NCBI RefSeq assembly: GCF_001720585.1 | Contig: NZ_MABH01000134.1 | Span: 1 to 49,819 of the forward strand | Source of the DNA: Cereibacter johrii | GTDB lineage: Bacteria > Pseudomonadota > Alphaproteobacteria > Rhodobacterales > Rhodobacteraceae | Direction: 5' to 3' | DNA: 49,819 nucleotides | In this document: piece after piece, positions 7,956 through 15,937 of the stretch | Position numbering within the stretch: position 1 is the stretch's first letter | Layout of the letters: every line of letters starts with the position of its first letter | Translations under genes and position numbers: made by a program | The notes under the pieces: generated by a model | Databases searched by the model: none | Seen by the model: the letters and a program-made list of their open reading frames with translations, nothing else | Told to the model about the DNA's origin: nothing

Positions 7956-8603
7956 ATGGAGCCGGTCTTCAGTCCGATCATGATGGCGTTTGGCGTGACG
8001 CTCGTTGTCGGCATCTCCGCCCTCGCCTTTCTGAAGACCAAGCGCAGGTTCGGCGGCAATGTCGCGCTCATCGGCATCTTCGCGGCCACGATTGCCCTGA
8101 TCGCCGCCGCCGCTCTTTTCAAGGTCGAGCGCGATGCGCAGGCGGCCGGTTTCGAGAACTGGTCAGACCGGCAGGCCGCTGCGGCCGCCGGCATCACCGA
8201 CCCACAGGCGTGGAAGCAGAAGCGCGCGCAGGCCGAGACTGCCACCGCCTCCGAGGATCCAGAGCGGATCGCGGCAGAGCGGGAGCAGGCAGAGGCCGCG
8301 GAGGCCGAGCGGGAGAAGGCGGAGGCGAAAGAGGCCGCAGAACGCCGTTTTGCCCCGCACTGCCTGAACCCCCAGGACGGATCGCACCCGGAGTTCGTGA
8401 GCGCGGTCAAGGCCCGGCTGCGCAACCCTGACAGCTTCGAGCACCTCGAGACGCGCGTGCTTGAAGTGGACGAGGAGGGCAGGAACATCATGGTCATGGC
8501 CTTCTGGATGCGGGACCGCTTTGGCGAGAAGAAGATGGAGACCGCCTTGGGGAGCTTTTCCAACAAGACCTGCGGGTCCTTGGCCGTCGAGTTCCGGGAG
8601 TAG
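7956..8603 (+). CDS. Two-helix membrane protein with charged coiled coil, unknown function
   Basis: 215 residues. ATG at 7956 is chosen because GTGAGG lies just upstream and a membrane helix follows at once. Two hydrophobic helices (about 7-27 and 36-54) are followed by a highly charged alanine/glutamate-rich coiled coil (about 85-130). A C-terminal globular part (about 132-215) includes HCLNPQDGSHPEFVSAVKARLRNPDSFEHLET and ends in FNNK-like FSNKTCGSLAVEF. The 'RLRNPDSFEHLET' style recurs in phage- and island-borne proteins whose function is not known to me. It is the first cargo gene after the integrase. Two cysteines (in APHCLN and KTCG) could form a disulfide if the domain is periplasmic. 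Confidence 0.65.
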   Translation: MEPVFSPIMMAFGVTLVVGISALAFLKTKRRFGGNVALIGIFAATIALIAAAALFKVERDAQAAGFENWSDRQAAAAAGITDPQAWKQKRAQAETATASEDPERIAAEREQAEAAEAEREKAEAKEAAERRFAPHCLNPQDGSHPEFVSAVKARLRNPDSFEHLETRVLEVDEEGRNIMVMAFWMRDRFGEKKMETALGSFSNKTCGSLAVEFRE

Positions 8604-9152
8604 GGCACGGTCTGCATGGGCTGCGGCTCGATCTCTGTAGACCTGTCGCAGGCCTTCCGCGCCTCAACCGCGCTGTTGCCCGCAACGGCGAGCCTGGTCG
8701 CCCCTCACGCGGGGGCGTGGATCGACCCGAACCCCGATCTGCTCCAGTTGGTCCTCGACAGACGCGAGTCGGCCGGGAGCCCCCGCTCCGCGTGGCACAG
8801 ATCAGACACGAGGACCGCCACCTCGGCGCTCCCAGTCCGATCGCCGATGCAGCGGGGATCGCGCGGCTGATCTAGGCGGCCCCGGAGTTGGTCAAGAAGA
8901 CCCTCGCTGCCTGATGATCCCTAGACAGCCTATGCGGGACCATTGAAAGCCCGAACAGGAAGCGCGAAAAGCCCGCCGGCCCTGCCAGACAGGTTAGACT
9001 GGATGCCGCGTCAGGATCACGCGACACATACGGCAAAGGAGCGCAGGAACCAACGGCGGATATCGAGGTTGAACCGGCGCGGCAGTCTGACCCGTCCTCC
9101 CCACACCTTCCCCTCCATTGAAGTCGCCCGGCGCGGCGCCGAGAGTTTCAGC
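8604..9152. other. Gene-free stretch with a type I-C CRISPR-repeat-like sequence
   Basis: I find no convincing gene between the membrane protein and the antiporter. The notable content is one sequence resembling a type I-C CRISPR repeat at 8697-8725, entered separately. The antiporter frame is open through 8943 but lacks homology-like residues before 9153. Confidence 0.5.
8697..8725 (+). CRISPR. Single type I-C-like CRISPR repeat relic
   Basis: The 29 bases begin GTCGCCCCTCACGCGGGGGC and end GTGGATCGA. That is the form of type I-C repeats (GTCGCCCC / GGGGGCG palindrome, GTGGATCGAAAC end), except that the last three bases read CCC rather than AAC. No second copy is visible at the 64-68-base spacing expected, so this is at most the remains of an array. 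Confidence 0.35.
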
Positions 9153-10472
9153 ATGTTCGAAAAACTGACCGAGGCGCCGGATCCCTACATCCTCGTGCTC
9201 ATGAGCTTCGGCGTGCTGATCGCGCTCGTCGCGTGGCTGCCGCTGGCGCTGCGTCGGCTTCCCCTGTCGCTGCCGATCGTCTGCATCGGGCTCGGCGTGA
9301 TCCTGGGGGCGATGCCCTGGTTCGACTTCGCGCCGTCACCGCTCGACCATCCCGAGTTCACCGAGCGTTTCGCCGAGTTCGTGGTCATCATCGCCCTGAT
9401 GGGGGCGGGGCTGAAGATCGACAGGGCCTTCGGCTTCCGCTCCTGGATGACCACCTGGCGGCTGATCTTCCTGACTTTGCCGCTGGGCATCGCCCTGATC
9501 GCGCTGCTCGCCGGCACTTGGTTGGCTTTGCCTTGGGCGATTGCGCTGCTGCTGGGCGCGGCCTTGGCGCCCACGGATCCGGTGCTCGCCTCGGATGTGC
9601 AGGTCGGTCCGCCCAAGACCGGCGAAGAAGACGAGGTGCGCTTCGCCCTGACCTCCGAGGCCGGAGTCAACGACGGTGCCGCCTTTCCCTTCGTGCATCT
9701 GGCCATCGCGCTCGCGGCTTCTGCGATGACGGGAGAGCCCTGGCTGGGCGAATGGCTGGCCCACAACGTACTATGGGAGATCGGCGCGGGCATTCTTGTC
9801 GGATACCTGATCGGCAGGCTGTTCGGATGGATCACGTTCCGAATCCCGGCGGAGACCAAGCTTGTCAAAACCGGCGACGGGCTCATCGCGCTGTCGGCGA
9901 CCTTCGTCTCCTACGGGGTGACAGAGACGATGCACTGCTACGGCTTCCTCTCGGTCTTCGTGACGGCATTGACCTTCCGGCGGGCCAGCCACAGCCACGA
10001 ATTCCACAAGTCGATGCATGACCTGACCGAGCAGATCGAGCGGATCTCGATGATGGTGCTGCTGCTGCTGTTCGGAGGCGCGCTGATGCATGGTCTTCTC
10101 GCGCCGCTCCAGCTGGCCGATGTCGTCGCGGCTGTCCTCATCCTTCTGGTGATCCGGCCGCTGACCGGCCTCATCGCCCTCGCGGGATCCCATTCGTCGT
10201 GGCATGAACGGCTGACGATCTCGTTCTTCGGCATCCGCGGCATTGGCTCGTTCTACTATCTCGCCTACGGCCTGAACCATATCGAGGATGCGTCGCTCGC
10301 GCCGCGGCTCTGGGCGATCGTAGGGCTGGTTGTGCTCCTGTCGATCTTCATGCACGGGTTGTCGGTCACTCCCATCATGCGCAAGCTCGACCGGGTTCAG
10401 GGACGCGATCCCGACGCCGAGGACGCCGTGCCGCCGCCGGGCTTCCAGGGCCCTGCGTCGGGCGATCGCTGA
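9153..10472 (+). CDS. Sodium/proton antiporter, CPA1 (NhaP-like) family
   Basis: Inner-membrane cation/proton antiporter of 439 residues. ATG at 9153 (MFEKLTEAPDPYIL) begins directly before the first membrane helix, while upstream codons look non-protein. There are about twelve hydrophobic helices. The CPA family motif appears as LAPTDPVLASDVQVGPP followed by TSEAGVNDGAAFPFVHLA, which contains the conserved ND pair used in ion binding. The tail is short, polar and proline-rich. It would exchange Na+ or K+ for H+ for pH or salt homeostasis. It stands alone on the plus strand within the element, and no regulator is adjacent. Confidence 0.85.
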   Translation: MFEKLTEAPDPYILVLMSFGVLIALVAWLPLALRRLPLSLPIVCIGLGVILGAMPWFDFAPSPLDHPEFTERFAEFVVIIALMGAGLKIDRAFGFRSWMTTWRLIFLTLPLGIALIALLAGTWLALPWAIALLLGAALAPTDPVLASDVQVGPPKTGEEDEVRFALTSEAGVNDGAAFPFVHLAIALAASAMTGEPWLGEWLAHNVLWEIGAGILVGYLIGRLFGWITFRIPAETKLVKTGDGLIALSATFVSYGVTETMHCYGFLSVFVTALTFRRASHSHEFHKSMHDLTEQIERISMMVLLLLFGGALMHGLLAPLQLADVVAAVLILLVIRPLTGLIALAGSHSSWHERLTISFFGIRGIGSFYYLAYGLNHIEDASLAPRLWAIVGLVVLLSIFMHGLSVTPIMRKLDRVQGRDPDAEDAVPPPGFQGPASGDR

Positions 10473-10700
10473 CGGGCAGCCTGGTCCGTCAGGAGAGGCC
10501 CGGTGCGGCAGCGACACGCTCCAGCAGGAGGGGTGCTGCAACGTGGGAGTGCTGCAGAGGAAGATCCGCGGGACACTGAAGAGTGCGGAGCCCCCGTGGG
10601 ACTGCGCTCTGTCCGGCGCCCGCTTCTGGAAGATGGCGAACCCGAACCTCGGGGTAGCATCTCCGAGGAGCGATCCGCGGTCGCTCTGAGGTCTTCCGGC

Positions 10701-10860
10701 CTAGGTGTTCAGTCCCGGCATATGGCAGATTGGATCAAGGATGAATCGATCCGGGTCTGATGTCCAGATTTTGCAGATGTATTCGCAGGGCGTGAGGCCG
10801 CCGAGTGTCTTCAGCCGGCGGGCAAAGTTGCAGGCTGCCAGGAAGGATCTCACCATCAAA
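10701..10860 (-). pseudogene. C-terminal remnant of an IS481-family transposase
   Basis: About 51 codons survive. The reading includes ACNFARRLKTLGGLTP, then EYICKIWTSDPDRFILDP and the terminal MPGLNT before TAG at 10703-10701, the typical end of IS481-type DDE transposases. No catalytic part remains, and sequence right of about 10860 shows no homology. The remnant is short and cannot be mobile. The preceding 228 bases (10473-10700) hold nothing recognisable. Confidence 0.7.
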
Positions 10861-10986
10861 CCATGGGATCAAACACCTAGGCGTGCCGCGTCGCGGTTTC
10901 ACCAATATGCCCGCTAACATCCAACGGAGGCTGCACGTGGTCGTGCGGCGCGAACTGTGCGCGGAACGGGGCGAGGCAGCCCCGGA

Positions 10987-11340
10987 TCAATCGATCAATC
11001 TGGAGATCATGTCCAGGATCTGGGTCACGCGGTAGGGCTTGTCGAGGTGCAGATCGTGCCCGCCGGGGTAGGTCTCGGGCAGCTGACTCTCCGGGACCGA
11101 CGTGGCCAGGATGATCGGCACGCCTTGGCCTCGGGCGCGCAGTTCCGCAATCATGGCAAGCCCGTTCATCCGCGGCATCATGTAGTCCGTGATGATCAGG
11201 TCGGGCGGCGAAGACAGGGCTATCTCCAGCCCGCGCGCGCCGTCGTATGCGATGTCGACCATATGCCCCTCATCCTCCAGGAGCATGCTCGTAGACATCG
11301 ATATGAGAACCTCGTCCTCGACCAGCAGGATGCGCGCCAT
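10987..11340 (-). CDS. Single-domain response regulator (CheY-like receiver)
   Basis: 117 residues forming only a receiver domain. Acidic pocket E8/D9, phosphoacceptor D52 (DLIITDYMMPRMNG), the switch T/S in LATS, and the conserved lysine in HLDKPYR are all present, so it should be phosphorylatable. There is no output domain. It starts three bases after the KaiC-like gene stop, so the two are certainly co-transcribed. KaiC-like ATPases paired with stand-alone receivers occur in bacteria without a classical clock. The likely role is signal relay to or from the ATPase, but no histidine kinase is encoded in the window. Confidence 0.9.
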   Translation of the reverse strand: MARILLVEDEVLISMSTSMLLEDEGHMVDIAYDGARGLEIALSSPPDLIITDYMMPRMNGLAMIAELRARGQGVPIILATSVPESQLPETYPGGHDLHLDKPYRVTQILDMISRLID

Positions 11341-11343
11341 CGA

Positions 11344-12831
11344 TCAGTGCCTCTTCTTGCCGGTCCGCCGTGCAAGTGCCGTATGCGTGCCTCCTTCAGC
11401 AGGATCGGCCGGGGCACCCTCGGGCCGGAGCAAGCCAAGATCCTTGTCGCCGAACTGGACGCCTGTCCCGTCGATGAAGAACTCCTCCGAGATGGGGTCG
11501 AAGTCGCTGTCCCGGATCTTCAGGATGGAGAGGTTGCGCCGCAGGACACCCTTTCGCAGCGCGTAGTGGAGAAGGATCACATTGTCCGCCACCGCGGACA
11601 GCTCGTCCGATTGCAGCTCCTCCGGCAGGAAGAGTTCCTTGCTCTCCAACGTCCAGAGCACGGCTACGCCCCGGGCGCGAAGCCGCTGATTGAGAGCGTT
11701 GACGAAAGACTGCAGGCGCTGCGGATGCAGAAGCGAATCGCGAAAGATCGCCAGCCCGTCCACCACCACGCGACGAGCTCCGGTCCTCTCGACGCATTCG
11801 ATCAACTCGTAGGCAAGTTCGTCCACGAGGTTTTCGGCCGGGCTGTGCCACATGAGGGTGACAGCACCCGACGCGACCAGTCCAGGCATGTCGAGGCCGA
11901 TCGATTTCCCCTTAATCTGCAGACGCTTCGGCCGCTCGTAGAAGCCGAGCAGGACACCCGGCTCCTGTGACGTACATTTCGAGAGGAATTGCAGCCCGAG
12001 CGTCGTCTTGCCCGAGCCGGTCGGTCCGAGCACCAGGGTGGCCGAGGCCGCCGGATACCCGCCGTGGAGCATGGTATCGAGCCCAGCGATGCCTGATGCC
12101 ACCCGACCCGTCTGCTCGTCCTCATCCTCCACGCTCGTCCCACGCGCCTCCAGGCGCGGAAAGACCTTGATCCCGTCATCCGTGATCCGGAAGAGATGCT
12201 CTCCCCGGACGAAGTTGCCGCCGCGCTGTTTGTGCACGCTGAGCGAGCGTACGGACCGGAGGCCCTGGCTCACGTCGCGCAGCTCGATCCAGCCGTCCAC
12301 CATCGTGAATTCCGGTGAGGAGGGCTCACGCTGCTGGTTGGTCAGAATCACGAGGGTCATGCCCAGAAGGGCGGCCTGTCCCTGGAGTTCATGAACGAAG
12401 GTCCGGAATTCGTGCTCGCTGCCGGCCACGTCGTGGATGACGAAGAGGCCGTCGAGGATCACGAGAGAAGCGCCGTTTCGCCGTGCTTCCTGACCCAGAA
12501 GACGGATGACGCCGCGAAGGCCCTCCTTTTCCAGGGTGACGTAGGCAGAGAGGTAGGTCAAAAGCCGCGGCACGCTGTCGTCCGCGTAAAAACCCATCTG
12601 CTTCATGTAGTGGATCATGTGGTCGTGCGACTCGGCCAGCAGGCTGACATACAGCGCCGTTCCGCCATTTCTGGTGTGCTTGAAGCAGATCTGGTTGGAG
12701 AGGATTGTCTTGCCGGCTCCCGGCGGGCCCTGAACTATGTAGGCAGCCCCTCGGAGCAGGCCCCCATTCAGAACAACATCCAGCCCCGGAATTCCCGTTG
12801 GCATGCGCTCGATGTCGGATTTCAATGTCAA
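11344..12831 (-). CDS. KaiC-like two-domain RecA-fold ATPase
   Basis: 495 residues with duplicated KaiC domains. CI has P-loop GPPGAGKT (35-42) and Walker B LVILDG (about 123-128). CII has P-loop GPTGSGKT (269-276) and Walker B RRVVVDGL. KaiC usually carries a Glu pair after the first strand of each domain. Here CI reads LLAES (one Glu, E67) and CII reads GFYER (E299), so the first Glu of each pair appears replaced. The clock phosphosite pair Ser-Thr aligns with S412-A413 in LSAVADNVILLHY, leaving no Thr. The CI-CII linker is unusually acidic (EDEDE) and the tail is basic. No kaiB is adjacent. I infer an ATP-dependent signalling switch with the receiver partner rather than a clock. Confidence 0.88.
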   Translation of the reverse strand: MTLKSDIERMPTGIPGLDVVLNGGLLRGAAYIVQGPPGAGKTILSNQICFKHTRNGGTALYVSLLAESHDHMIHYMKQMGFYADDSVPRLLTYLSAYVTLEKEGLRGVIRLLGQEARRNGASLVILDGLFVIHDVAGSEHEFRTFVHELQGQAALLGMTLVILTNQQREPSSPEFTMVDGWIELRDVSQGLRSVRSLSVHKQRGGNFVRGEHLFRITDDGIKVFPRLEARGTSVEDEDEQTGRVASGIAGLDTMLHGGYPAASATLVLGPTGSGKTTLGLQFLSKCTSQEPGVLLGFYERPKRLQIKGKSIGLDMPGLVASGAVTLMWHSPAENLVDELAYELIECVERTGARRVVVDGLAIFRDSLLHPQRLQSFVNALNQRLRARGVAVLWTLESKELFLPEELQSDELSAVADNVILLHYALRKGVLRRNLSILKIRDSDFDPISEEFFIDGTGVQFGDKDLGLLRPEGAPADPAEGGTHTALARRTGKKRH

Positions 12832-13442
12832 GATCCTCCAGCTTTGAGCTTATTCTCCGGCCCCCGCATCGATGTGCCGACACAAGCCGCAGCGCAAGCC
12901 TAGAGCAGCAGGTCGCTTCCAACTCCGCCGACGAGCAGAAGCACCCTCAAAGTTCTCACGATGGAAGCCGCTGGATTTCGGAGCGAAAGCCGCTTCGCAC
13001 GGGAAGGCGCAAAGTCCTGCAACTGGTTGGCAGATCCGCGATATCGGCAGGAGCCCCACCAGGCGGATCACGTTGCGCCACGTGCTCGGACTGCTCCGTG
13101 GCCTCGACAGGGAGGTTGGCCGTGTTCGTCCAGCGTCACTGCCATGCCGGTCTGACGGAACGCGACGAACCGCTCGGGGGTGGGACGGATAAGCACGTGG
13201 TTCTTGCCCTGGTAACAATGGCCTGTCCGCGCATGTCGGGCAGAACGTGTGTCCTCGGGCATCGGCACCTGGCAGCGCCGTCCGGGACTGCAGCTGTGGC
13301 TTGCAAGGCGAGAGGAGGAACCGGAAGGTCGCCCTCACGTTCTCGCTAGCACACGATCCCCATGGCGTCAGGTCTGGAGGCCAGATCTGGAACAGGCGGT
13401 TGCCGGCGCTGTTCGTGGTTTAAATGACTGCAGGTCCCTCGC
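12832..13442. other. Intergenic region between KaiC-like and DUF2254 genes
   Basis: This region must hold the promoter of the KaiC-like operon (minus) and of the DUF2254 gene (plus). I see no clear consensus boxes. A short minus-strand frame at 13068-13262 has protein-like codon use and is listed separately with low confidence. Confidence 0.4.
13068..13262 (-). CDS. Possible small protein, unknown
   Basis: A 64-codon frame (MPEDTRSARHARTGH...) whose central part, KNHVLIRPTPERFVAFRQTG, has GC-rich third positions like a true gene. The ATG at 13262-13260 has AGG five bases upstream. No family is recognised. It could be the tail of a decayed larger gene rather than a complete small one. Confidence 0.28.
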   Translation of the reverse strand: MPEDTRSARHARTGHCYQGKNHVLIRPTPERFVAFRQTGMAVTLDEHGQPPCRGHGAVRARGAT

Positions 13443-14783
13443 TTGAACGTCGAGAACATCAAGACCGTCTGGGACGACGTGCGGACCAGCTTCTGGTTCG
13501 TGCCCTCGCTGATGATCGGGATGGGCGGCCTGCTGGCGCTGGCTGGCGCGGCGCTCGAACGGCGGATGAAGGGGACGGGCGCGGATGCGCCGTGGTTCAT
13601 CCCGGTCAGCGCGTCCTCGGATGCGCGGGACCTGATGTCGACGCTGGTCACGTCCATGGTCACGGCGACCAGCCTGATCTTTTCGATCAGCATGGTGGTG
13701 CTGACGCTGGCGGCGAGCCAGTTCGGGCCGCGGCTTGTCCGCAACTTCATGGCCAGCCGGCAGACGCAGCTAATCCTCGGCACCTTCGTGATGACGATCG
13801 TCTACGGCCTGCTCACCCTGAGCATGATGGGCTCGCGCAGCAGCCCCGAGGCGGAAGCCCAGCCCGCCCTCGCCATCGCAGTGGCGCTGGTGGGGCTTCT
13901 CGGCCTGTTCCAGCATGAGCTTGCGCGCTCGATCATGGCCGAGACAATCATCACCCGCGTCGGCGAGGAGCTGAACGGGCTGGTGCTGGCGCTGCCCCGG
14001 CTGGAGGCGCCGCCGGATGAGCACCCCGAGCGTGCCCTGCCCGAGCGCTTCGAGGAAGAGGCGGCGCATCTCGGTCCGGCGCGGGCGGGCTACATCCAGG
14101 CGATCGATTTCCGCAGCCTCTCCGCCGCCGCCGAGCGCGCCGATTGCCTCGTGGGGCTGCACTCCCGTGCCGGCGACTATGTGGTGCGCGACGGCAACGG
14201 CATCGCGATCCACCCCGCTGGCCGTGCGTCCGACGCCCTTTGCCGCGAGGTGCGGCAGGCGATCGTCGTCGGCATCCGCCGGACCCCGGTCCAGGACGTG
14301 GAATTCTCGATCCGCCATCTGGTCGAGATCGCGCTGCGGGCGATGTCGCCATCGCTGAACGACCCCTTCACCGCGATCACGGTGATCGACCAGCTGTCGG
14401 ACTCGCTGTCGCTGATGCTGAACCACGAACTGCCGCCGGGGCTGCATCGCGATTCCCGCGGCATCCTGCGCGTCGTCTGTCCGCGGCCGACGCATGCGAG
14501 CGTGCTGGGCGCGGCCCTGGACCAGATCCGCCAGAACGGCGCCGACAAGCCGGTGGTAGCGATCCATCTTCTGGAGGCGCTCGAGCGGCTGGCGTTGCAT
14601 GCGGCGTTGCCGGCCCAGGTCGAGGCGATGCGCGCCCATGTCGACCTGGTCCTCGAGGCGGCGCGGAGTCAGATCGCGCAGGAGGCCGACCTCGGCGCGG
14701 TCGAGCGGCGCGGCGCTGCCGCCACGGCGGCCCTCTCCAAACGCTCCCGCGCGCCCTTTCCGCTCTGCGACTGGCAGGAATGA
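13443..14783 (+). CDS. DUF2254 predicted membrane protein
   Basis: 446 residues of the DUF2254 family of unknown function. Four hydrophobic segments lie in the N-terminal half (about 18-38, 80-98, 115-135 and 143-160). A cytoplasmic domain follows with the family motifs VRDGNGIAIHPAG-like and the conserved AMSPSLNDPFTAITVIDQL. The start is TTG at 13443; no in-frame ATG precedes the first helix. It is divergent from the KaiC-like operon. Family members often sit near ion transporters or stress genes, but no function is established. Length is typical. Confidence 0.8.
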   Translation: MNVENIKTVWDDVRTSFWFVPSLMIGMGGLLALAGAALERRMKGTGADAPWFIPVSASSDARDLMSTLVTSMVTATSLIFSISMVVLTLAASQFGPRLVRNFMASRQTQLILGTFVMTIVYGLLTLSMMGSRSSPEAEAQPALAIAVALVGLLGLFQHELARSIMAETIITRVGEELNGLVLALPRLEAPPDEHPERALPERFEEEAAHLGPARAGYIQAIDFRSLSAAAERADCLVGLHSRAGDYVVRDGNGIAIHPAGRASDALCREVRQAIVVGIRRTPVQDVEFSIRHLVEIALRAMSPSLNDPFTAITVIDQLSDSLSLMLNHELPPGLHRDSRGILRVVCPRPTHASVLGAALDQIRQNGADKPVVAIHLLEALERLALHAALPAQVEAMRAHVDLVLEAARSQIAQEADLGAVERRGAAATAALSKRSRAPFPLCDWQE

Positions 14784-15280
14784 CCCCGGCCCGGAACGAA
14801 GCGGGCGTGGGGCGGCTGCAGGGGCGGCAGGCGGGGGGAGTGCGGTCATGAGAATAGGTCTGGAGCCTAGGCCATATTGCCCGCTGCCTGTTGGGCGCCT
14901 GTGCGAGGTTCACTTCCTTCGCAACGATCCGCCTTCTGCCGCTGGCCGAAGCGACAATGCTTTCTACCTCGCGCCGGTCATGATGGATCCTCGCCGGGGC
15001 GGTTTTTGCCGTGCCACAGAGCAGAAGGGCTTAATTGCGTAGTGTCTCATGGCAAAGGGTTGCCACGCGGAGCCACGCCGGCAATGGGCCGGCGGCATTG
15101 GTCACGCAATGCTCGTCCACCAGAGCGCCATGTCGCATCGCACGCGGTCGTATCATCGGTGGGAGCCGCCGGTCTCGCAGGGCTGCAGATGCCAGGCCGC
15201 GGGTGCGTCGGATCGCTGTCGATCCGGCGCACCTCTCGAATGGCGAACGCCGCGGGAGAGTCCGCCCACCCGCTCAGGTC
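14784..15280. other. Gene-free stretch
   Basis: Nothing convincing is found on either strand. A weak hairpin followed by TTTTT near 14988-15007 could be a terminator for the DUF2254 gene. Codon pattern and motifs of the open frames here are not protein-like. Confidence 0.45.
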
Positions 15281-15300
15281 AGAGCCCGATCATGGGCTCT
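15281..15300 (-). terminator. Hairpin overlapping the methyltransferase stop
   Basis: Arms 15281-15287 (AGAGCCC) and 15294-15300 (GGGCTCT) are perfect over 7 bp with a 6-base loop and overlap the TAG at 15301-15299. No U-run follows, so termination strength is uncertain. Confidence 0.4.
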
Positions 15301-15937
15301 AGGCCGCGTGCCTCCGGACCAGCACCAGGTTGTCCTCCAGCATCGCCTCTGTGCCGTCCGGGCCGCGCCCGGGGCGCCTGACGACCTCTGCGGCGACGAC
15401 CTCGAGCTCGGAGGTCGGCGCGCCGGTGGCGGCCAGTTCCTCGGCCAGCGTGGGAAAGATGGTCGAGGACGTTGCCTCTCGGCTCCACGGTGGCGCCGCC
15501 GCGTGCGAGAGGATCAGGAGATGACCGCCCGGGCGCAGCCGCCGGGCCGCTCGACGGAGGATCGCCTCGCGCGCCAGGGCGACGGGCGACTGCAGGTAGA
15601 GCGCGGTGATCAGATCGAACTCGCCCTCCGGGAGGGCGACAGACAGGTCGCACCGCTCGAACTGCGCCTGCTGCTCCAGACCGAGCGCGGCCGCGCGGAC
15701 ACGGGCCCGGGTGACGGCGGTCTCGGAGATGTCGCAGCCGCGGACCTGCCAGCCCTGCGTGGCCAGCCAGATGACGTCATCGCCATGGGAGGCGCCGAGG
15801 TCCAGGGCCCGGCCCGGCTGCAATCCGGCCGCAATCCGTAGAAGTGCCGCGGTGGCGCGGCCGCTCGATGAGGTGCGCTTGGTCAGATAGAAGTCTTCCC
15901 AGAAAGCCATGGGATCTTCTTGCGGGTCGATGGTCAC
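15299..15937 (-). CDS. SAM-dependent methyltransferase, class I
   Basis: A 212-residue cytosolic methyltransferase. Motif I is LDLGASHGDDVIWLA, followed by GCDIS (acidic residue for ribose), CDLS and FDLITALYLQSP, then RLRPGGHLLILSH. The order is that of small-molecule methyltransferases (NodS/TehB type). The start is taken as GTG at 15937-15935 because it overlaps the MFS stop as GTGA and has AAAGG eight bases upstream. An internal ATG at 15910 is the alternative. Coupling to an MFS efflux gene and a divergent Rrf2 regulator suggests detoxification by methylation plus export. The substrate is unknown. Confidence 0.82.
   Translation of the reverse strand: MTIDPQEDPMAFWEDFYLTKRTSSSGRATAALLRIAAGLQPGRALDLGASHGDDVIWLATQGWQVRGCDISETAVTRARVRAAALGLEQQAQFERCDLSVALPEGEFDLITALYLQSPVALAREAILRRAARRLRPGGHLLILSHAAAPPWSREATSSTIFPTLAEELAATGAPTSELEVVAAEVVRRPGRGPDGTEAMLEDNLVLVRRHAA

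Noticed and set aside
8768-8800. Second CRISPR repeat downstream of the type I-C-like sequence
   Set aside because: GTCGG and GCGTGG pieces occur at a plausible distance but the palindrome is missing and most positions differ.
11344-12831. Classical circadian kaiC of a kaiBC locus
   Set aside because: No kaiB is next to it, the receiver gene is its partner, and the Glu-Glu and Ser-Thr signatures of clock KaiC are not conserved.
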